A stretch of 64,000 bases of DNA from Streptomyces rishiriensis (GCF_030815485.1 NZ_JAUSWV010000002.1:1488001-1552000), one strand, 5' to 3'. Positions 46,637-55,839 are shown, counted from the stretch's first letter. The notes: a model not told the origin generated them from the sequence alone. A program made the numbers and translations.

Positions 46637-47323
46637 TTGTCCGAGGCGCCACCGCGGGAGACACCACCGCGGGATCCGAACGGCCACCTCGCCCGCCGAC
46701 TGATCCAGCTGTACGTCGGTCTCGCGCTCTACGGCGCCAGCTCCGCCCTCCTCGTGCGGGCGGGTCTCGGCCTCGAGCCCTGGAACGTGCTGCATCAGGG
46801 GCTCGCCGAGCTCACCGGCCTCACGATCGGCGTCGTGTCGATCGTGGTCGGCGCCGCGGTACTGCTGCTGTGGATCCCGCTCCGTCAGCGCCCGGGCCTC
46901 GGCACGGTCTCCAACGTCTTCGTCGTCGGCCTGGCGATGGACGGCACGCTCGCGCACGTCCCCGACGCGCACGGGCCGGCCGTCCAGGTACCGCTGCTGC
47001 TGACCGGGATCGTCCTCAATGGGGCGGCCACCGGCCTCTACATCGCGGCCAGCTTCGGACCGGGCCCGCGTGACGGCCTGATGACGGGGCTGCACCGGCG
47101 TACCGGGCGTTCGATCCGGCTGATGCGGACGGCGGTGGAGGTGGCGGTCGTGGCGACCGGGTTCGCCCTCGGCGGCACCATCGGCGTGGGCACCCTGCTC
47201 TACGCGGTGGCGATCGGGCCGCTCGCCCAGCTGTTCCTGCGCATGTTCGCCGTTCCCGCCGCACCGGGTGGCAGCACGGTCGTTGCCACCGGGACACCCC
47301 AGGGAGCAATACTGCGTCCGTGA
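46637..47323 (+). CDS. YczE/YitT-type integral membrane protein
   Basis: 228 residues with about five membrane segments. The family features are GLALYGASSALLVRAGLGLEPWNVLHQGLAELTG (in two parts around residue 30-60), GVVSIVVGAAVLLLW and the loop GPGPRDGLMTGL. I start it at TTG 46637 because AGGAGG lies 6 bases upstream; an ATG at 46557 would add about 27 residues without homology. Probably a small-molecule transporter controlled by the divergent MocR regulator. Its stop overlaps the next gene's GTG by 4 bases. Confidence 0.85.
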   Translation: MSEAPPRETPPRDPNGHLARRLIQLYVGLALYGASSALLVRAGLGLEPWNVLHQGLAELTGLTIGVVSIVVGAAVLLLWIPLRQRPGLGTVSNVFVVGLAMDGTLAHVPDAHGPAVQVPLLLTGIVLNGAATGLYIAASFGPGPRDGLMTGLHRRTGRSIRLMRTAVEVAVVATGFALGGTIGVGTLLYAVAIGPLAQLFLRMFAVPAAPGGSTVVATGTPQGAILRP

Positions 47324-48087
47324 CCAGCCTCATGACCCACCCGTACCTCGACCATCCGGGACCCATCCCGTTCGCGCACCGCGGCGGGGCCGCGGACGGT
47401 CTGGAGAACACGGCCGCGCAGTTCCGGCGCGCCGTCGAGGCGGGTTACCGCTACATCGAGACCGATGTGCACGCCACGCGGGACGGCAGGCTCGTCGCCT
47501 TCCACGACTCGACGCTGGACCGGATGACCGACGGCGCGGGCCGCATAGCCGACCTCTCCTGGTCGGAGGTCACCCGCGCGCGGGTGGCGGGGAAGGAGCC
47601 GGTGCCGCTCTTCGAGGAGCTTCTGGAGACCTTCCCCCAGGTGCGGTGGAACGTCGATCTCAAGGCGGAGCCCGCGCTGCACCCGCTGCTCGACCTGATC
47701 GCACGCACGGGCGCGTGGGACCGGGTCTGCGTCGGCTCGTTCTCGGAGGCGCGGGTCGAGCGGGCCCAGCGGCTGGCCGGGCCGCGCCTGGCGACCTCGT
47801 ACGGTACCCGCGGTGTGCTCAACCTGCGGTTGCGGTCCTGGGGCGTGCCCGCGGCGCTGCGTCGCTCGGCGGTCGCCGCGCAGGTGCCCGAGAGCCAGTC
47901 GGGCATCCAGGTCGTGGACCACCGCTTCGTGCACGCCGCCCACGCGCGCGGGCTCCAGGTCCACGTGTGGACGATCAATGATGCGGATCGGATGCACCGG
48001 CTCCTCGACCTGGGAGTCGATGGCATCATGACCGATCACATCGACACACTGCGCGAGGTCATGGAGGACCGCGGCGTCTGGGTCTGA
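47320..48087 (+). CDS. Glycerophosphodiester phosphodiesterase
   Basis: 255 residues, GDPD TIM barrel. Catalytic motifs PFAHRGGAADGLENT (HR) and IETDVHATRDGRLVAFHD (E-D and H) are complete. Hydrolyses glycerophosphodiesters to glycerol 3-phosphate and alcohol. No signal peptide, so it is cytoplasmic. Translationally coupled (GTGA) to the YczE-type gene. A link to uptake by that protein is possible but unproven. Confidence 0.93.
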   Translation: MTSLMTHPYLDHPGPIPFAHRGGAADGLENTAAQFRRAVEAGYRYIETDVHATRDGRLVAFHDSTLDRMTDGAGRIADLSWSEVTRARVAGKEPVPLFEELLETFPQVRWNVDLKAEPALHPLLDLIARTGAWDRVCVGSFSEARVERAQRLAGPRLATSYGTRGVLNLRLRSWGVPAALRRSAVAAQVPESQSGIQVVDHRFVHAAHARGLQVHVWTINDADRMHRLLDLGVDGIMTDHIDTLREVMEDRGVWV

Positions 48088-48139
48088 CCTCGGTCCCGTC
48101 GCCCGCGCGCGGCTGCGGCAGCGGAAGGCGGGGGCACGG

Positions 48140-49522
48140 GTGGACATCGGCACCGTGCGGACGGCGGCGTCCGACGAGGCCGCCGAACGGCGGCGCGAGC
48201 AACGCGGCTGGTACTTCTACGACTGGGCGTGCTCTGTCTACTCGACGAGTGTGCTCACCGTGTTCCTCGGCCCGTACCTGACATCGGTGGCCAAGCGGGC
48301 GGCGGACGCCGAAGGGTACGTGCATCCGCTGGGCGTCCCCGTGCGGGCGGGTTCCTTCTTCGCGTACTCGGTGTCCCTGTCGGTGATCGTGGCCGTGCTG
48401 GTGATGCCCCTGGTGGGTGCGGCCGCCGACCGCAGCGGCCGTAAGAAACCCCTGCTGGGAGCCGCCGCCTATGTGGGCGCCGCGGCCACGACCGGCATGT
48501 TCTTCCTGGGCGGCGACCGCTATCTGCTGGGAGGCGCGCTGCTGATCGTGGCGAACGCGGCCCAGTCGGTGGCGATGATGCTGTACAACTCCTATCTGCC
48601 GCAGATCGCCCCGCCCGAGGAACGCGACGCGGTCTCCTCCCGGGGCTGGGCCTTCGGCTACGCGGCGGGCTCGCTGGTCCTGGTCGTCAACCTGGTGCTC
48701 TACCTCGCACACGACTCCTTCGGTGTGTCCGAGTCGATGGCCGTGCGGATCTGTCTGGCCTCGGCCGGTCTGTGGTGGGGCGGCTTCACACTGATCCCGC
48801 TGCTGCGGCTGCGCGACCGCCCGACCGCCGCCCAGAAGGCGACCGCACAGACGGACCGGACGGACGAGTCGGACCGCACGGCTCCCGGGCTGCGGCAGCT
48901 CGTGGCCACGGTCCGCGACATGCGGCGCCACCCGCTGACCCTCGCCTTCCTCCTCGCGTACCTGGTCTACAACGACGGCATCCAGACGGTGATCTCGCAG
49001 GCCTCGGTCTACGGCTCGGAGGAGCTCGGCCTCAGCCAGTCCACGCTGATCGGCGCCGTCCTGCTGGTGCAGGTACTGGCCGTGGCGGGCGCGCTGGGCA
49101 TGGGGCGTCTGGCCCGGACGTACGGCGCGAAGCGCACCGTCCTCGGCTCACTGGCGGCCTGGACGCTCACCCTGGGCGCCGGGTACTTCCTGCCGGCCGG
49201 GGCGCCGGCCGGCTTCTTCCTGCTGGCCGCCGCGATCGGCCTGGTCCTCGGCGGCAGCCAGGCGCTGTCCCGCTCCCTCTTCTCCCACCTGGTCCCGCCC
49301 GGCAAGGAGGCCGAGTACTTCTCGGCGTACGAGATGAGCGACCGTGGCATGAGCTGGCTCGGCCCGCTCGTCTTCGGGGTGACCTACCAGCTGACCGGGA
49401 GCTACCGGGACGCGATCATCTCGCTGGTGGTCTTCTTCGTCGCGGGGTTCCTCCTGCTCGCCCGGGTGCCGGTACGGCAGGCGATCGGCGACGCGGGGAA
49501 CCCGGTACCCGAGAAGATTTAG
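48140..49522 (+). CDS. MFS transporter, UMF1/Atg22-like family
   Basis: 460 residues, about 12 membrane segments. The N-terminal RGWYFYDWACSVYSTSVLTVF is characteristic of the UMF1 (Atg22-like) family, as is GVSESMAVRICLASAGLWWG in the middle. Substrate unknown; relatives export amino acids from vacuoles. GTG 48140 lies 52 bases after the phosphodiesterase gene, so it is probably in the same transcript. Confidence 0.88.
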   Translation: MDIGTVRTAASDEAAERRREQRGWYFYDWACSVYSTSVLTVFLGPYLTSVAKRAADAEGYVHPLGVPVRAGSFFAYSVSLSVIVAVLVMPLVGAAADRSGRKKPLLGAAAYVGAAATTGMFFLGGDRYLLGGALLIVANAAQSVAMMLYNSYLPQIAPPEERDAVSSRGWAFGYAAGSLVLVVNLVLYLAHDSFGVSESMAVRICLASAGLWWGGFTLIPLLRLRDRPTAAQKATAQTDRTDESDRTAPGLRQLVATVRDMRRHPLTLAFLLAYLVYNDGIQTVISQASVYGSEELGLSQSTLIGAVLLVQVLAVAGALGMGRLARTYGAKRTVLGSLAAWTLTLGAGYFLPAGAPAGFFLLAAAIGLVLGGSQALSRSLFSHLVPPGKEAEYFSAYEMSDRGMSWLGPLVFGVTYQLTGSYRDAIISLVVFFVAGFLLLARVPVRQAIGDAGNPVPEKI

Positions 49523-49713
49523 CACTCAAGGCGAAAGGGCGGTAGTGTACGCGTTTGGCCTGCCAGGCGTACCGTTACTGCGCGTCAAAGATGCCGAAAC
49601 GCTGGGTGACATCTCCTTTCAGATGTGACAAACCGGGCGCCGGTGGGTACTGCACTGGTTGACAAGACCGCGGCTACGACGGCGACGCATGACCCGGAAC
49701 GGGACTCCGAACG

Positions 49714-49739
49714 GGAATCTTTACCGCCGACCGGACGTT
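49714..49739 (+). promoter_or_regulatory. SigR-type promoter of rbpA
   Basis: GGAAT at 49714-49718, exactly 18 bases, then GTT at 49737-49739, matching the SigR consensus GGAAT-N18-GTT. rbpA is a known SigR (thiol-oxidative stress) target in S. coelicolor. The promoter is about 60 bases before the start codon. Confidence 0.85.
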
Positions 49740-49800
49740 GACCGGATGACGACGACAGCGACACCTGTCCTGTGGGCGACAAGCCCGGGAGGCACGATTC

Positions 49801-50175
49801 ATGAGTGAGCGAGCTCTTCGCGGCACGCGCCTCGTGGTGACCAGCTACGAGACGGACCGCGGCATCGACCTGGCCCCGCGCCAGGCCGTGGAGTACGCAT
49901 GCGAGAAGGGGCATCGGTTTGAGATGCCCTTCTCGGTCGAGGCGGAGATTCCGCCGGAGTGGGAGTGCAAGGTCTGTGGAGCCCCTGCACTCCTCGTGGA
50001 CGGCGACGGCCCTGAGGAAAAGAAGGCCAAGCCCGCGCGTACCCATTGGGACATGCTGATGGAGCGGCGGACCCGCGAGGAACTGGAAGAGGTTCTCGAG
50101 GAGCGGCTCGCCGTTCTGCGGTCCGGGGCGATGAACCTTGCGGTACATCCCCGCGACAGCCGCAAAAGCGCATAG
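49801..50175 (+). CDS. rbpA: RNA polymerase-binding protein RbpA
   Basis: 124 residues, actinobacterial transcription factor that binds the principal sigma factor and RNA polymerase and stabilises open complexes. Begins MSERALRGTRLVVTSYETDR; core region with CEKGH and CKVCG (the zinc ligands in some species); C-terminal sigma-interaction helix RTREELEEVLEERLAVL. ATG 49801. Single gene with its own SigR-type promoter and a strong terminator downstream. Confidence 0.96.
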   Translation: MSERALRGTRLVVTSYETDRGIDLAPRQAVEYACEKGHRFEMPFSVEAEIPPEWECKVCGAPALLVDGDGPEEKKAKPARTHWDMLMERRTREELEEVLEERLAVLRSGAMNLAVHPRDSRKSA

Positions 50176-50215
50176 CCCCACGGGGCTGTGACCAGCTTCA
50201 CAGCGCACGACAAAT

Positions 50216-50258
50216 GACCGCGGGCGCCGTACGTGACATACGTACGGCGCCCGCGGTC
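50216..50258. terminator. Bidirectional terminator between rbpA and fxsA
   Basis: Perfect 19-bp arms (GACCGCGGGCGCCGTACGT at 50216-50234 and its complement at 50240-50258) with a GACAT loop, between convergent genes. Confidence 0.88.
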
Positions 50259-50379
50259 GTCGTGCTGCCCTGTGTCGGTCAGAGTGAGAGTGATGTGCGT
50301 CAGGCAGGGCGCCCGGCCGGCCAGGGCCCCGCCTGATCAGCCGGAGAGAACCCCCTGGGCCCCTGGCCCGCTGCTCGGA

Positions 50380-50796
50380 TCACTGCTCGTCCCTGATGAC
50401 CTCGCCCTGCACCACCTTGCCGTCCGGGCGGTGGATGCGGGCCTGCTGGAAAGCGTCCCCCAGGGAGCCGGGCGTGCCCGCGGCCGCCCTCAGCTTGCGC
50501 TCCCCATAACCGCCGACCGCCTTCTGGACCGGCGGGAGGAGCAGGAGCAGGCCGATCACGTCGGACGCCAGGCCCGGGATCATCAGAAGCAGGCCGCCCA
50601 GCATCATCAGGCCGTTGCCGCCGCCGCGGCGGGGTGCCGTGCCGCGCTGGAGCGCCTCGTTCAGGTTCTGGAAGGCCCGGCGACCCGCCCGCTTGATGAC
50701 CACGGCGCCCAGGACGAACCCGGCGACGAGGAGCAGCAGCACCACCGGCCCGCTCGTCGCGCCCGCGACCACAATCAGCAGCCAGATCTCCAGCAC
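50380..50796 (-). CDS. fxsA: FxsA family membrane protein, N-terminus probably frameshifted
   Basis: FxsA is a small inner-membrane protein that in E. coli suppresses phage T7 exclusion. The frame holds LVLEIWLLIVVAGATSGP, VLLLLVAGFVLGAVVIKRAG and MMLGGLLLMIPGLASDVIGL, all family blocks. The first usable start (GTG 50796) cuts into membrane segment 1. The same frame continues upstream as RPRRSRLRTFLPLALAAW, clearly homologous, but without ATG, GTG or TTG before a TGA. A likely true start, MTTGSPTPAYPT at ATG 50908, is in another frame. The frames would join at the CCCCGG-repeat near 50850-50870, so a one-base indel there is suspected. Confidence 0.75.
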   Translation of the reverse strand: MLEIWLLIVVAGATSGPVVLLLLVAGFVLGAVVIKRAGRRAFQNLNEALQRGTAPRRGGGNGLMMLGGLLLMIPGLASDVIGLLLLLPPVQKAVGGYGERKLRAAAGTPGSLGDAFQQARIHRPDGKVVQGEVIRDEQ

Positions 50797-50954
50797 CAGC
50801 CACGCGGCGAGCGCAAGCGGCAGGAAGGTCCGCAGGCGGGAGCGGCGGGGCCGGGGCCGGGGCCTGGCCGGATGTCGGGTAGGCGGGGGTCGGAGAGCCA
50901 GTCGTCATGCCTCCAGTGTGCCCCGACCAGGCTCAGAGCGGCATAAGGGGACGA

Positions 50955-51791
50955 TCAGCCTTCGCCGCGGGACTCGGCGGGCGCCTGCGCGCGCTCCGGC
51001 TGGTCGGCTTTCCGGCCCGTGATCTTGCCGACCCGCTCCCCCACACCCCACGCCGTGACCCGCCACAGCGCCTCGACGAGGATGTCCCGGCTCATCTTGG
51101 AGTCGCCGTGCTCACGCTCGACGAAGGTGATGGGCACCTCGATGACATGGAAGCCGGCCTTGACGGCACGGCGGGCGAGGTCGACCTGGAAGCAGTAGCC
51201 CTGGGAGGCGACCTCCTCCAGGCCGAGGCCCTCGAGGGTTTCACGGCGGAACGCGCGGTAGCCGCCGGTGATGTCGCGCAGCGGGAGGTCGAGCGCGAGG
51301 CGGGAGTAGAGGCTGCCGCCTCGGGAGATGACCTCACGGGACCTGGGCCAGTTCACCACCCGGCCGCCCGGCACCCACCGGGAGCCCAGGACCAGATCGG
51401 CGCTCTTGAGCGCGGTGAGCAGGCGTGGCAGCTCCTCGGGCTGGTGGGAACCGTCGGCGTCCATCTCGATCAGCACGCCATAGCCGTTCTCCAGCCCCCA
51501 GCGGAAGCCCGCGAGGTAGGCGGCGCCGAGGCCCTCCTTGCCCTTGCGGTGCAGGACCTGGACCTGGTCGTCACCGACGGCCAGTTCGTCGGCGAGCTTG
51601 CCGGTGCCGTCGGGGCTGTTGTCGTCGGCCACGAGGACGTGAGCTTCGGGGACGGCCTTGCGCACCCTGCCGACGATGCTCTTGATGTTCTCCGCCTCGT
51701 TGTAGGTCGGGATGATCACCAAGGCCGTGCCGAGCGGACCGAACCGCCTCCCCCGGTCCTGTGCCGCGAGGGTCCCGTCGCCGTCGTTCAC
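50955..51791 (-). CDS. ppm1: Polyprenol-phosphate mannose synthase, GT2
   Basis: 278 residues. Transfers mannose from GDP-mannose to polyprenol phosphate, the donor for protein O-mannosylation; in S. coelicolor it is needed for phage phiC31 infection. GT2 features: VIIPTYNEAENI, VADDNSPDGTG, and the metal site EMDADGSHQPEEL. Dolichol-phosphate mannose synthase blocks GSRWVPGG and DITGGYRAFRR follow. No membrane domain of its own and no fused Lnt domain, as in Streptomyces. Start ATG 51791. Confidence 0.94.
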   Translation of the reverse strand: MNDGDGTLAAQDRGRRFGPLGTALVIIPTYNEAENIKSIVGRVRKAVPEAHVLVADDNSPDGTGKLADELAVGDDQVQVLHRKGKEGLGAAYLAGFRWGLENGYGVLIEMDADGSHQPEELPRLLTALKSADLVLGSRWVPGGRVVNWPRSREVISRGGSLYSRLALDLPLRDITGGYRAFRRETLEGLGLEEVASQGYCFQVDLARRAVKAGFHVIEVPITFVEREHGDSKMSRDILVEALWRVTAWGVGERVGKITGRKADQPERAQAPAESRGEG

Positions 51792-52400
51792 TACTGCCCC
51801 TTCATGTCCGTACGCAGGGAACCACCATAGTGGCCGCCGCCTGCGATGACGTGACGGGACGTACGTACGGTGGTGTCGAATCCGCGGGAGCGGGGTAAGA
51901 ACGTACCTTTGGGCTTGTATGTACGCACCTACCCCGTGGGGACGAGCGCAAGCCGGGGTGCAGACCGACGGTGAGCGCAGAGCGGGAGCGCGGGTCTGCT
52001 GCGGATGGGGGCCCGGCGCTCTTCGGGCCGGCCCGGGATCCGCTGGCTGCGGGTCGACCGAAGCCGTTGTCTACTGAGCGCCCGGGCCCCATCCGGGTCA
52101 CACCTCCCCGACCGGCCGGAACGTTCCCTCGCTGCGGCGCGGGCGCTGAGCCTGGCTGCCAGTGGCGGTGCGCCGGTGCGGCTCACCGTCCCTGACCCAG
52201 CGGCGCCGCGGCGAGTGCGCGGGCGTTCCCCGGGTGGGGCGTCCGGTGGTGGACTCCGCCGAACCTACCGGCCCCCCGCCATCGGCTGTCAACAGCGGCT
52301 TGACCTGCGAATACTCCGTCAATGCGCAGGTCAGCGGGGAGAAGAACCCGGGCGCATGTCGGCGGCGGACGGGTGATCTTCCCCGGGCCGGCCCGGGCGA
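51792..52400. other. 600-bp gap between ppm1 and the amidohydrolase
   Basis: Contains GTACGTAC-type short palindromes near 51860-51935 next to the ppm1 start and GC-rich hairpins downstream. Open frames on both strands are short, Pro/Arg/Gly-rich and lack ribosome sites. No gene annotated. Confidence 0.45.
52301..52333 (-). terminator. Stem-loop downstream of the amidohydrolase
   Basis: Perfect 9-bp arms TGACCTGCG and CGCAGGTCA with a 15-base AT-richer loop, about 70 bases past the minus-strand stop at 52401. A terminator is the simplest reading. The loop is unusually AT-rich for this region, so another regulatory role is possible. Confidence 0.45.
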
Positions 52401-54017
52401 TCACTCGCTCGGCCGCAGGAAGACGGTCCGGCCGCCCACCACCGTGCGCAGGCAGACCGGGAGCTCACCGCCGGGGGTCAGGTCCGGCAGGCCCGGGGTG
52501 CCGGAACGGGGGTCGGTGGACCAGCGGGCGACCCGGTCGTCGGGGGCCTGGACGACCAGTTCGTCGGTACGCCAGACCGCGTAGTCGGCGGGCGCGCCGG
52601 GGACCAGGACGCCCGCGTCGTCCCGGCCGACCGCACGCCAGCCGCCGCGCGTGTGGGCCGTGAACGCGGCGCGGGCGGACACCCGGTGCTGGGGGGTGCG
52701 GTGGAAGGCGGCGGCGCGGACCGTGCCCCAGGGGTCGAGGGGGGTGACCGGGCTGTCGGAGCCGAAGGCGAGCGGGACACCCGCGCGCAGCAGGGCCGCG
52801 AAGGGATTCAGCGTGCGGGCGCGCTCGGCGCCCAGCCGCTGGGCGTACAGGCCCTCCTCGCCGCCCCACAGGGCGTCGAAGGCGGGCTGGACGGAGGCGG
52901 TGAGGCCGAGTTCGGCGAAGGCGGCGATCGTCTCGGGCGTGAGCATCTCGGCGTGCTCGATGCGGTGGCGGGCGGCGCGGATCCGGGCGAGGCCGACCTT
53001 CTCCGCGGCGGCGCGCACCCCCTCGACGACGGCGGTCACGGCGGCGTCGCCGATGGCATGGAAGCCCGCCTGGAGGCCGGCCTCGGTGCAGGCCGTCACG
53101 TGGTCGGCGACGTCGGCGGCGTCCAGGTAGGCGGTGCCGGTGTGGCCGGCGTCGGTGTAGGCGGCGTGCAGACAGGCGGTGTGGGAGCCGAGGGCCCCGT
53201 CGACGAACAGGTCTCCGGCGGCGCCGAGCGCGCCCAGTTGCCGGGCCTTGTCGACATCGCGCTCGGCCCAGTAGCCCACGACCCGGGGGCCGGGCTCCTC
53301 GGCGGCGAGCCGCAGCAGGTCCGTGAAGTCGTCCTCGGAGGAGATCTCGGGTCCCGCGCACTCGTGGACCGAGCCGATGCCGAGGGAGGCGGCGTGTGCG
53401 AGGGCGGTCCGCTGCGCCTCGGCGCGTCGGCCGGGCGTCACAGCTGCGAACGCGGCGGCGCGGACGGCGTGGTGGGCGTCGCGGGTGAGCGGTGCGCCGT
53501 CCGCGAAGCCCGGCGCGGTGCGGGCCCCCGGCGCCCGTTCCAGCAGAGCGGTGGTGACCACGGCGGAGTGGACGTCGATCCGGCTGAGGTAGAGCGGCCG
53601 GCCGCCGGTCGCCTCGTCCAGTTCGTCCCGTCGGGGCGGGCGGCCCTCAGGCCAGCGGGAGGCGTCCCAACCGTGCCCGAGCAGCACCTTGTCCTGCGGT
53701 CGGGCCACCGCGAAGGCCCGTACGAGGTCGAGGGCGACCGCCAGGGAGGAGGCGCCGGAGAGGTCGAGACCGGTGAGCGCGAGACCGGTGGACGTGGTGT
53801 GCACATGGGCGTCGGTGAACGCCGGGGTGACCAGTGCGCCGTCCAGGTCGACCACCTCGTCGACGCCGTCCGCGAAGGCGTCGGCGGCGCCTTCGGAGCC
53901 GACCCAGGCGACCTGGCCGCGTTCGACGACCATCGCGGTCGCGAACGGGTCGGCGGGGCTGTGTACCTCTCCTCGGCGGAGCAGGACGGTCTTCGGCTCG
54001 GCGGTGCGCTCACTCAT
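52401..54017 (-). CDS. Amidohydrolase family protein (YtcJ-like)
   Basis: 538 residues, amidohydrolase_3 type metal-dependent hydrolase. Metal ligands are in PAFTDAHVHTTSTG; other barrel motifs are FHAIGDAAVTAVVEG, HRIEHAEMLTPETI and PLAFGSDSPVTPLDPWG. Relatives hydrolyse amides or cyclic amides, with widely varying substrates. Cytoplasmic. ATG 54017. It lies 66 bases downstream of the AsnC-type regulator on the same strand and may be co-transcribed with it. Confidence 0.92.
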   Translation of the reverse strand: MSERTAEPKTVLLRRGEVHSPADPFATAMVVERGQVAWVGSEGAADAFADGVDEVVDLDGALVTPAFTDAHVHTTSTGLALTGLDLSGASSLAVALDLVRAFAVARPQDKVLLGHGWDASRWPEGRPPRRDELDEATGGRPLYLSRIDVHSAVVTTALLERAPGARTAPGFADGAPLTRDAHHAVRAAAFAAVTPGRRAEAQRTALAHAASLGIGSVHECAGPEISSEDDFTDLLRLAAEEPGPRVVGYWAERDVDKARQLGALGAAGDLFVDGALGSHTACLHAAYTDAGHTGTAYLDAADVADHVTACTEAGLQAGFHAIGDAAVTAVVEGVRAAAEKVGLARIRAARHRIEHAEMLTPETIAAFAELGLTASVQPAFDALWGGEEGLYAQRLGAERARTLNPFAALLRAGVPLAFGSDSPVTPLDPWGTVRAAAFHRTPQHRVSARAAFTAHTRGGWRAVGRDDAGVLVPGAPADYAVWRTDELVVQAPDDRVARWSTDPRSGTPGLPDLTPGGELPVCLRTVVGGRTVFLRPSE

Positions 54018-54083
54018 GGGGAACAGTCTCGCGCCTCGCCCGCGCCTCTCGGCACGGGACCCCTCGGATCCGCTCGGATCGGC

Positions 54084-54524
54084 TCAGATGCGGGGCGCCC
54101 GGGCCTCGTACGGCGTGGAGAGCACGACCGTCGTGCGTGTCGACACACCGGCGAGTGCCCGGAGCCGCCCGAGCAGCTCCTCCAGCTCGTGCGGGGTGGC
54201 CACGCGCACCTTGAGGATGTAGTTCTCGTCACCGGCCACGCTGTGGCAGGCCTCGATCTCCGGTACGCCGGCCAGCCGCTCGGCGATGTCGTCGGGGGCG
54301 CTGGGGTCGAACGGTTTCACCGAGATGAAGGCGGTCAGGGGCAGCCCGATGGCCTCGGAGTCGACCACGGCCGCGTAGCCGCGGATGACACCGCGCTGTT
54401 CCAGTCGGCGCACTCGTTGGTGCACGGCCGAGGTGGACAGGCCCGTGGCCTTGCCCAGATCGGTGTAACTCATCCGCCCGTCCTTGACGAGCAGCTGCAC
54501 GATTTGTCGGTCCAGCTCCTCCAT
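54084..54524 (-). CDS. Lrp/AsnC-family regulator
   Basis: 146 residues. N-terminal helix-turn-helix (LVKDGRMSYTDLGKATGLST, then SAVHQRVRRLEQRGVI) and a C-terminal RAM effector domain (EACHSVAGDENYILKVRV). Such octamers sense amino acids. The amidohydrolase gene follows on the same strand, and the hypothetical gene at 54801 is divergent; either could be a target. Confidence 0.93.
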   Translation of the reverse strand: MEELDRQIVQLLVKDGRMSYTDLGKATGLSTSAVHQRVRRLEQRGVIRGYAAVVDSEAIGLPLTAFISVKPFDPSAPDDIAERLAGVPEIEACHSVAGDENYILKVRVATPHELEELLGRLRALAGVSTRTTVVLSTPYEARAPRI

Positions 54525-54800
54525 GACGCAAGAACTTACCGTGCGTACGATCTCCGCGTATACCTATGCAGCCCAGGTCATAGCCGGTTCGTGATGTGGC
54601 CGGGAGCCGACGGCGGCCGGGAGCGGGCGCCCGCAGGCTCGACCGGCGCACGAGGCACCTGCGAGCGGCATGTGACGAACACCACAGCACTCCTCAACTC
54701 TTCGTGATGTCCTCGTGATTACCGCCGAGACGGGGCGGGAAGTGCTTGCTGTGGTCGAGGCCGCAGCGCCTTCACGGCCCAGCCCGAGGGGGAGAATCCC

Positions 54801-55262
54801 ATGCAGAGTCTTAAGCGCCCTGGTCGCACCGCGCCCAAGCGGCTCCAGTCCGTGGTCGAGCCCGAGCCGGAGGGCGTCGAACCCGTCGACGCGGACTACT
54901 CCGACGGCTTCGACGACGACGCCGAGCACGTCGACGCGTACGACACCTTCGAGATGTACCGGGTGATCTGCCCGGACTGTGCCCAGCCCATCGCGCTGCT
55001 GGCGGACGAGGAGGTCCTGCCGGAGCACGCGCTGTGCGCCTCGCCGTGGAACCCCTTCGGCCTCACGGTCTGCGCCGGTACGGGACGGAAGGCCTCCGAG
55101 GCCCGGCCCGCGGACGAGTCCGTGGAGCCCCAGGAGCAGGACACCGCACTGCTGTTGACGCTCCCTCAGGGTCTGGACTGGCGTACACAGCCCTTCTCCC
55201 ACGTCGGCGGTCCGGGCTCACGCCCGATGCGCGTGCCGACGATGCGCCGCCTGGCTGCCTGA
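54801..55262 (+). CDS. Conserved hypothetical acidic protein with zinc-type cysteines
   Basis: 153 residues. The N-terminal part is very acidic (DGFDDDAEHVDAYDTFEMY), followed by VICPDCAQPIALLADEEVLP with a CxxC pair and LCASPWNPFGLTVC with two more cysteines, suggesting a zinc site. The tail is basic (RPMRVPTMRRLAA). ATG 54801 follows GAGGGGGAG. No function known to me; common in Streptomyces. Confidence 0.85.
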   Translation: MQSLKRPGRTAPKRLQSVVEPEPEGVEPVDADYSDGFDDDAEHVDAYDTFEMYRVICPDCAQPIALLADEEVLPEHALCASPWNPFGLTVCAGTGRKASEARPADESVEPQEQDTALLLTLPQGLDWRTQPFSHVGGPGSRPMRVPTMRRLAA

Positions 55263-55572
55263 GCCGCGCTTTCTCGGTCACCTCACCGGCCCGACGCGCC
55301 GAGCTGCCCCGCACCATGGCCCGCAGACCGCCGTGGCGCGGGATCAGCATGTCCGTGCGGCGGGACGGCCGGCGCCGGTCGAAGCGCGCCGCCCGCCGGC
55401 TTGGCCGTGCGTGCCGACTCGCGCCGACCTCCGCGAGTGGCATGGTTTCTGACGGTCCAGCAGTCGCCGTCCGACGGCGGGACACGGTCGAGCGGGAACC
55501 GGGGGCACTCCCCGAACTCACGCTCGACCATGTCCGCCGGTGACCTGTTGCGGGGCTTCGCGTTGCCCTGGT
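55263..55572. other. Gap after the acidic hypothetical gene, no confident gene
   Basis: 310 bases of high GC. A short Arg-rich open frame (from ATG 55316) lacks a ribosome site. I see no operator or hairpin that stands out. Confidence 0.4.
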
Positions 55573-55839
55573 ATGACCCCCACCCAGTCAGTCGCGCCCG
55601 GGCGTCACCGCCAGCTCTTCGCCCCGGCTCGTCCGGAAGCCGTCCGGGCAGAATCGGTTCCGCTGGCTCCGCCGCCACCGCAGGACCCGCCCATCTACCG
55701 CGACCTCCTGCGCACCTGGGCCGACCGGGGCCGCACCCTGCCGGGGCGCCACGACCCGGAATGGGTACGGCTGGCGGCCCCGCAGGTGCGCCCGGGCCAG
55801 TTCAGCGGGTATCCGGACCCAGCAGGTGACGGGCGATGA
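55573..55839 (+). CDS. Small conserved hypothetical protein
   Basis: 88 residues from ATG 55573; the frame is open to 55540, so the start is uncertain. Proline-rich first half (SVPLAPPPPQDPPIYRDLL), then LRTWADRGRTLPGRHDPEWV, a helical segment typical of small Streptomyces proteins. Its 3' end overlaps the opposite acyl-CoA dehydrogenase gene by 38 bases. No ribosome site is visible. Function unknown. Confidence 0.6.
   Translation: MTPTQSVAPGRHRQLFAPARPEAVRAESVPLAPPPPQDPPIYRDLLRTWADRGRTLPGRHDPEWVRLAAPQVRPGQFSGYPDPAGDGR

Noticed and set aside
51929..52195. Small open frames on both strands in the ppm1-amidohydrolase gap
   Set aside because: No start signal, Pro/Arg-rich and not resembling any known small protein.
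55316..55543. Arg-rich open frame before the small hypothetical gene
   Set aside because: No ribosome site, composition typical of an out-of-frame high-GC shadow.
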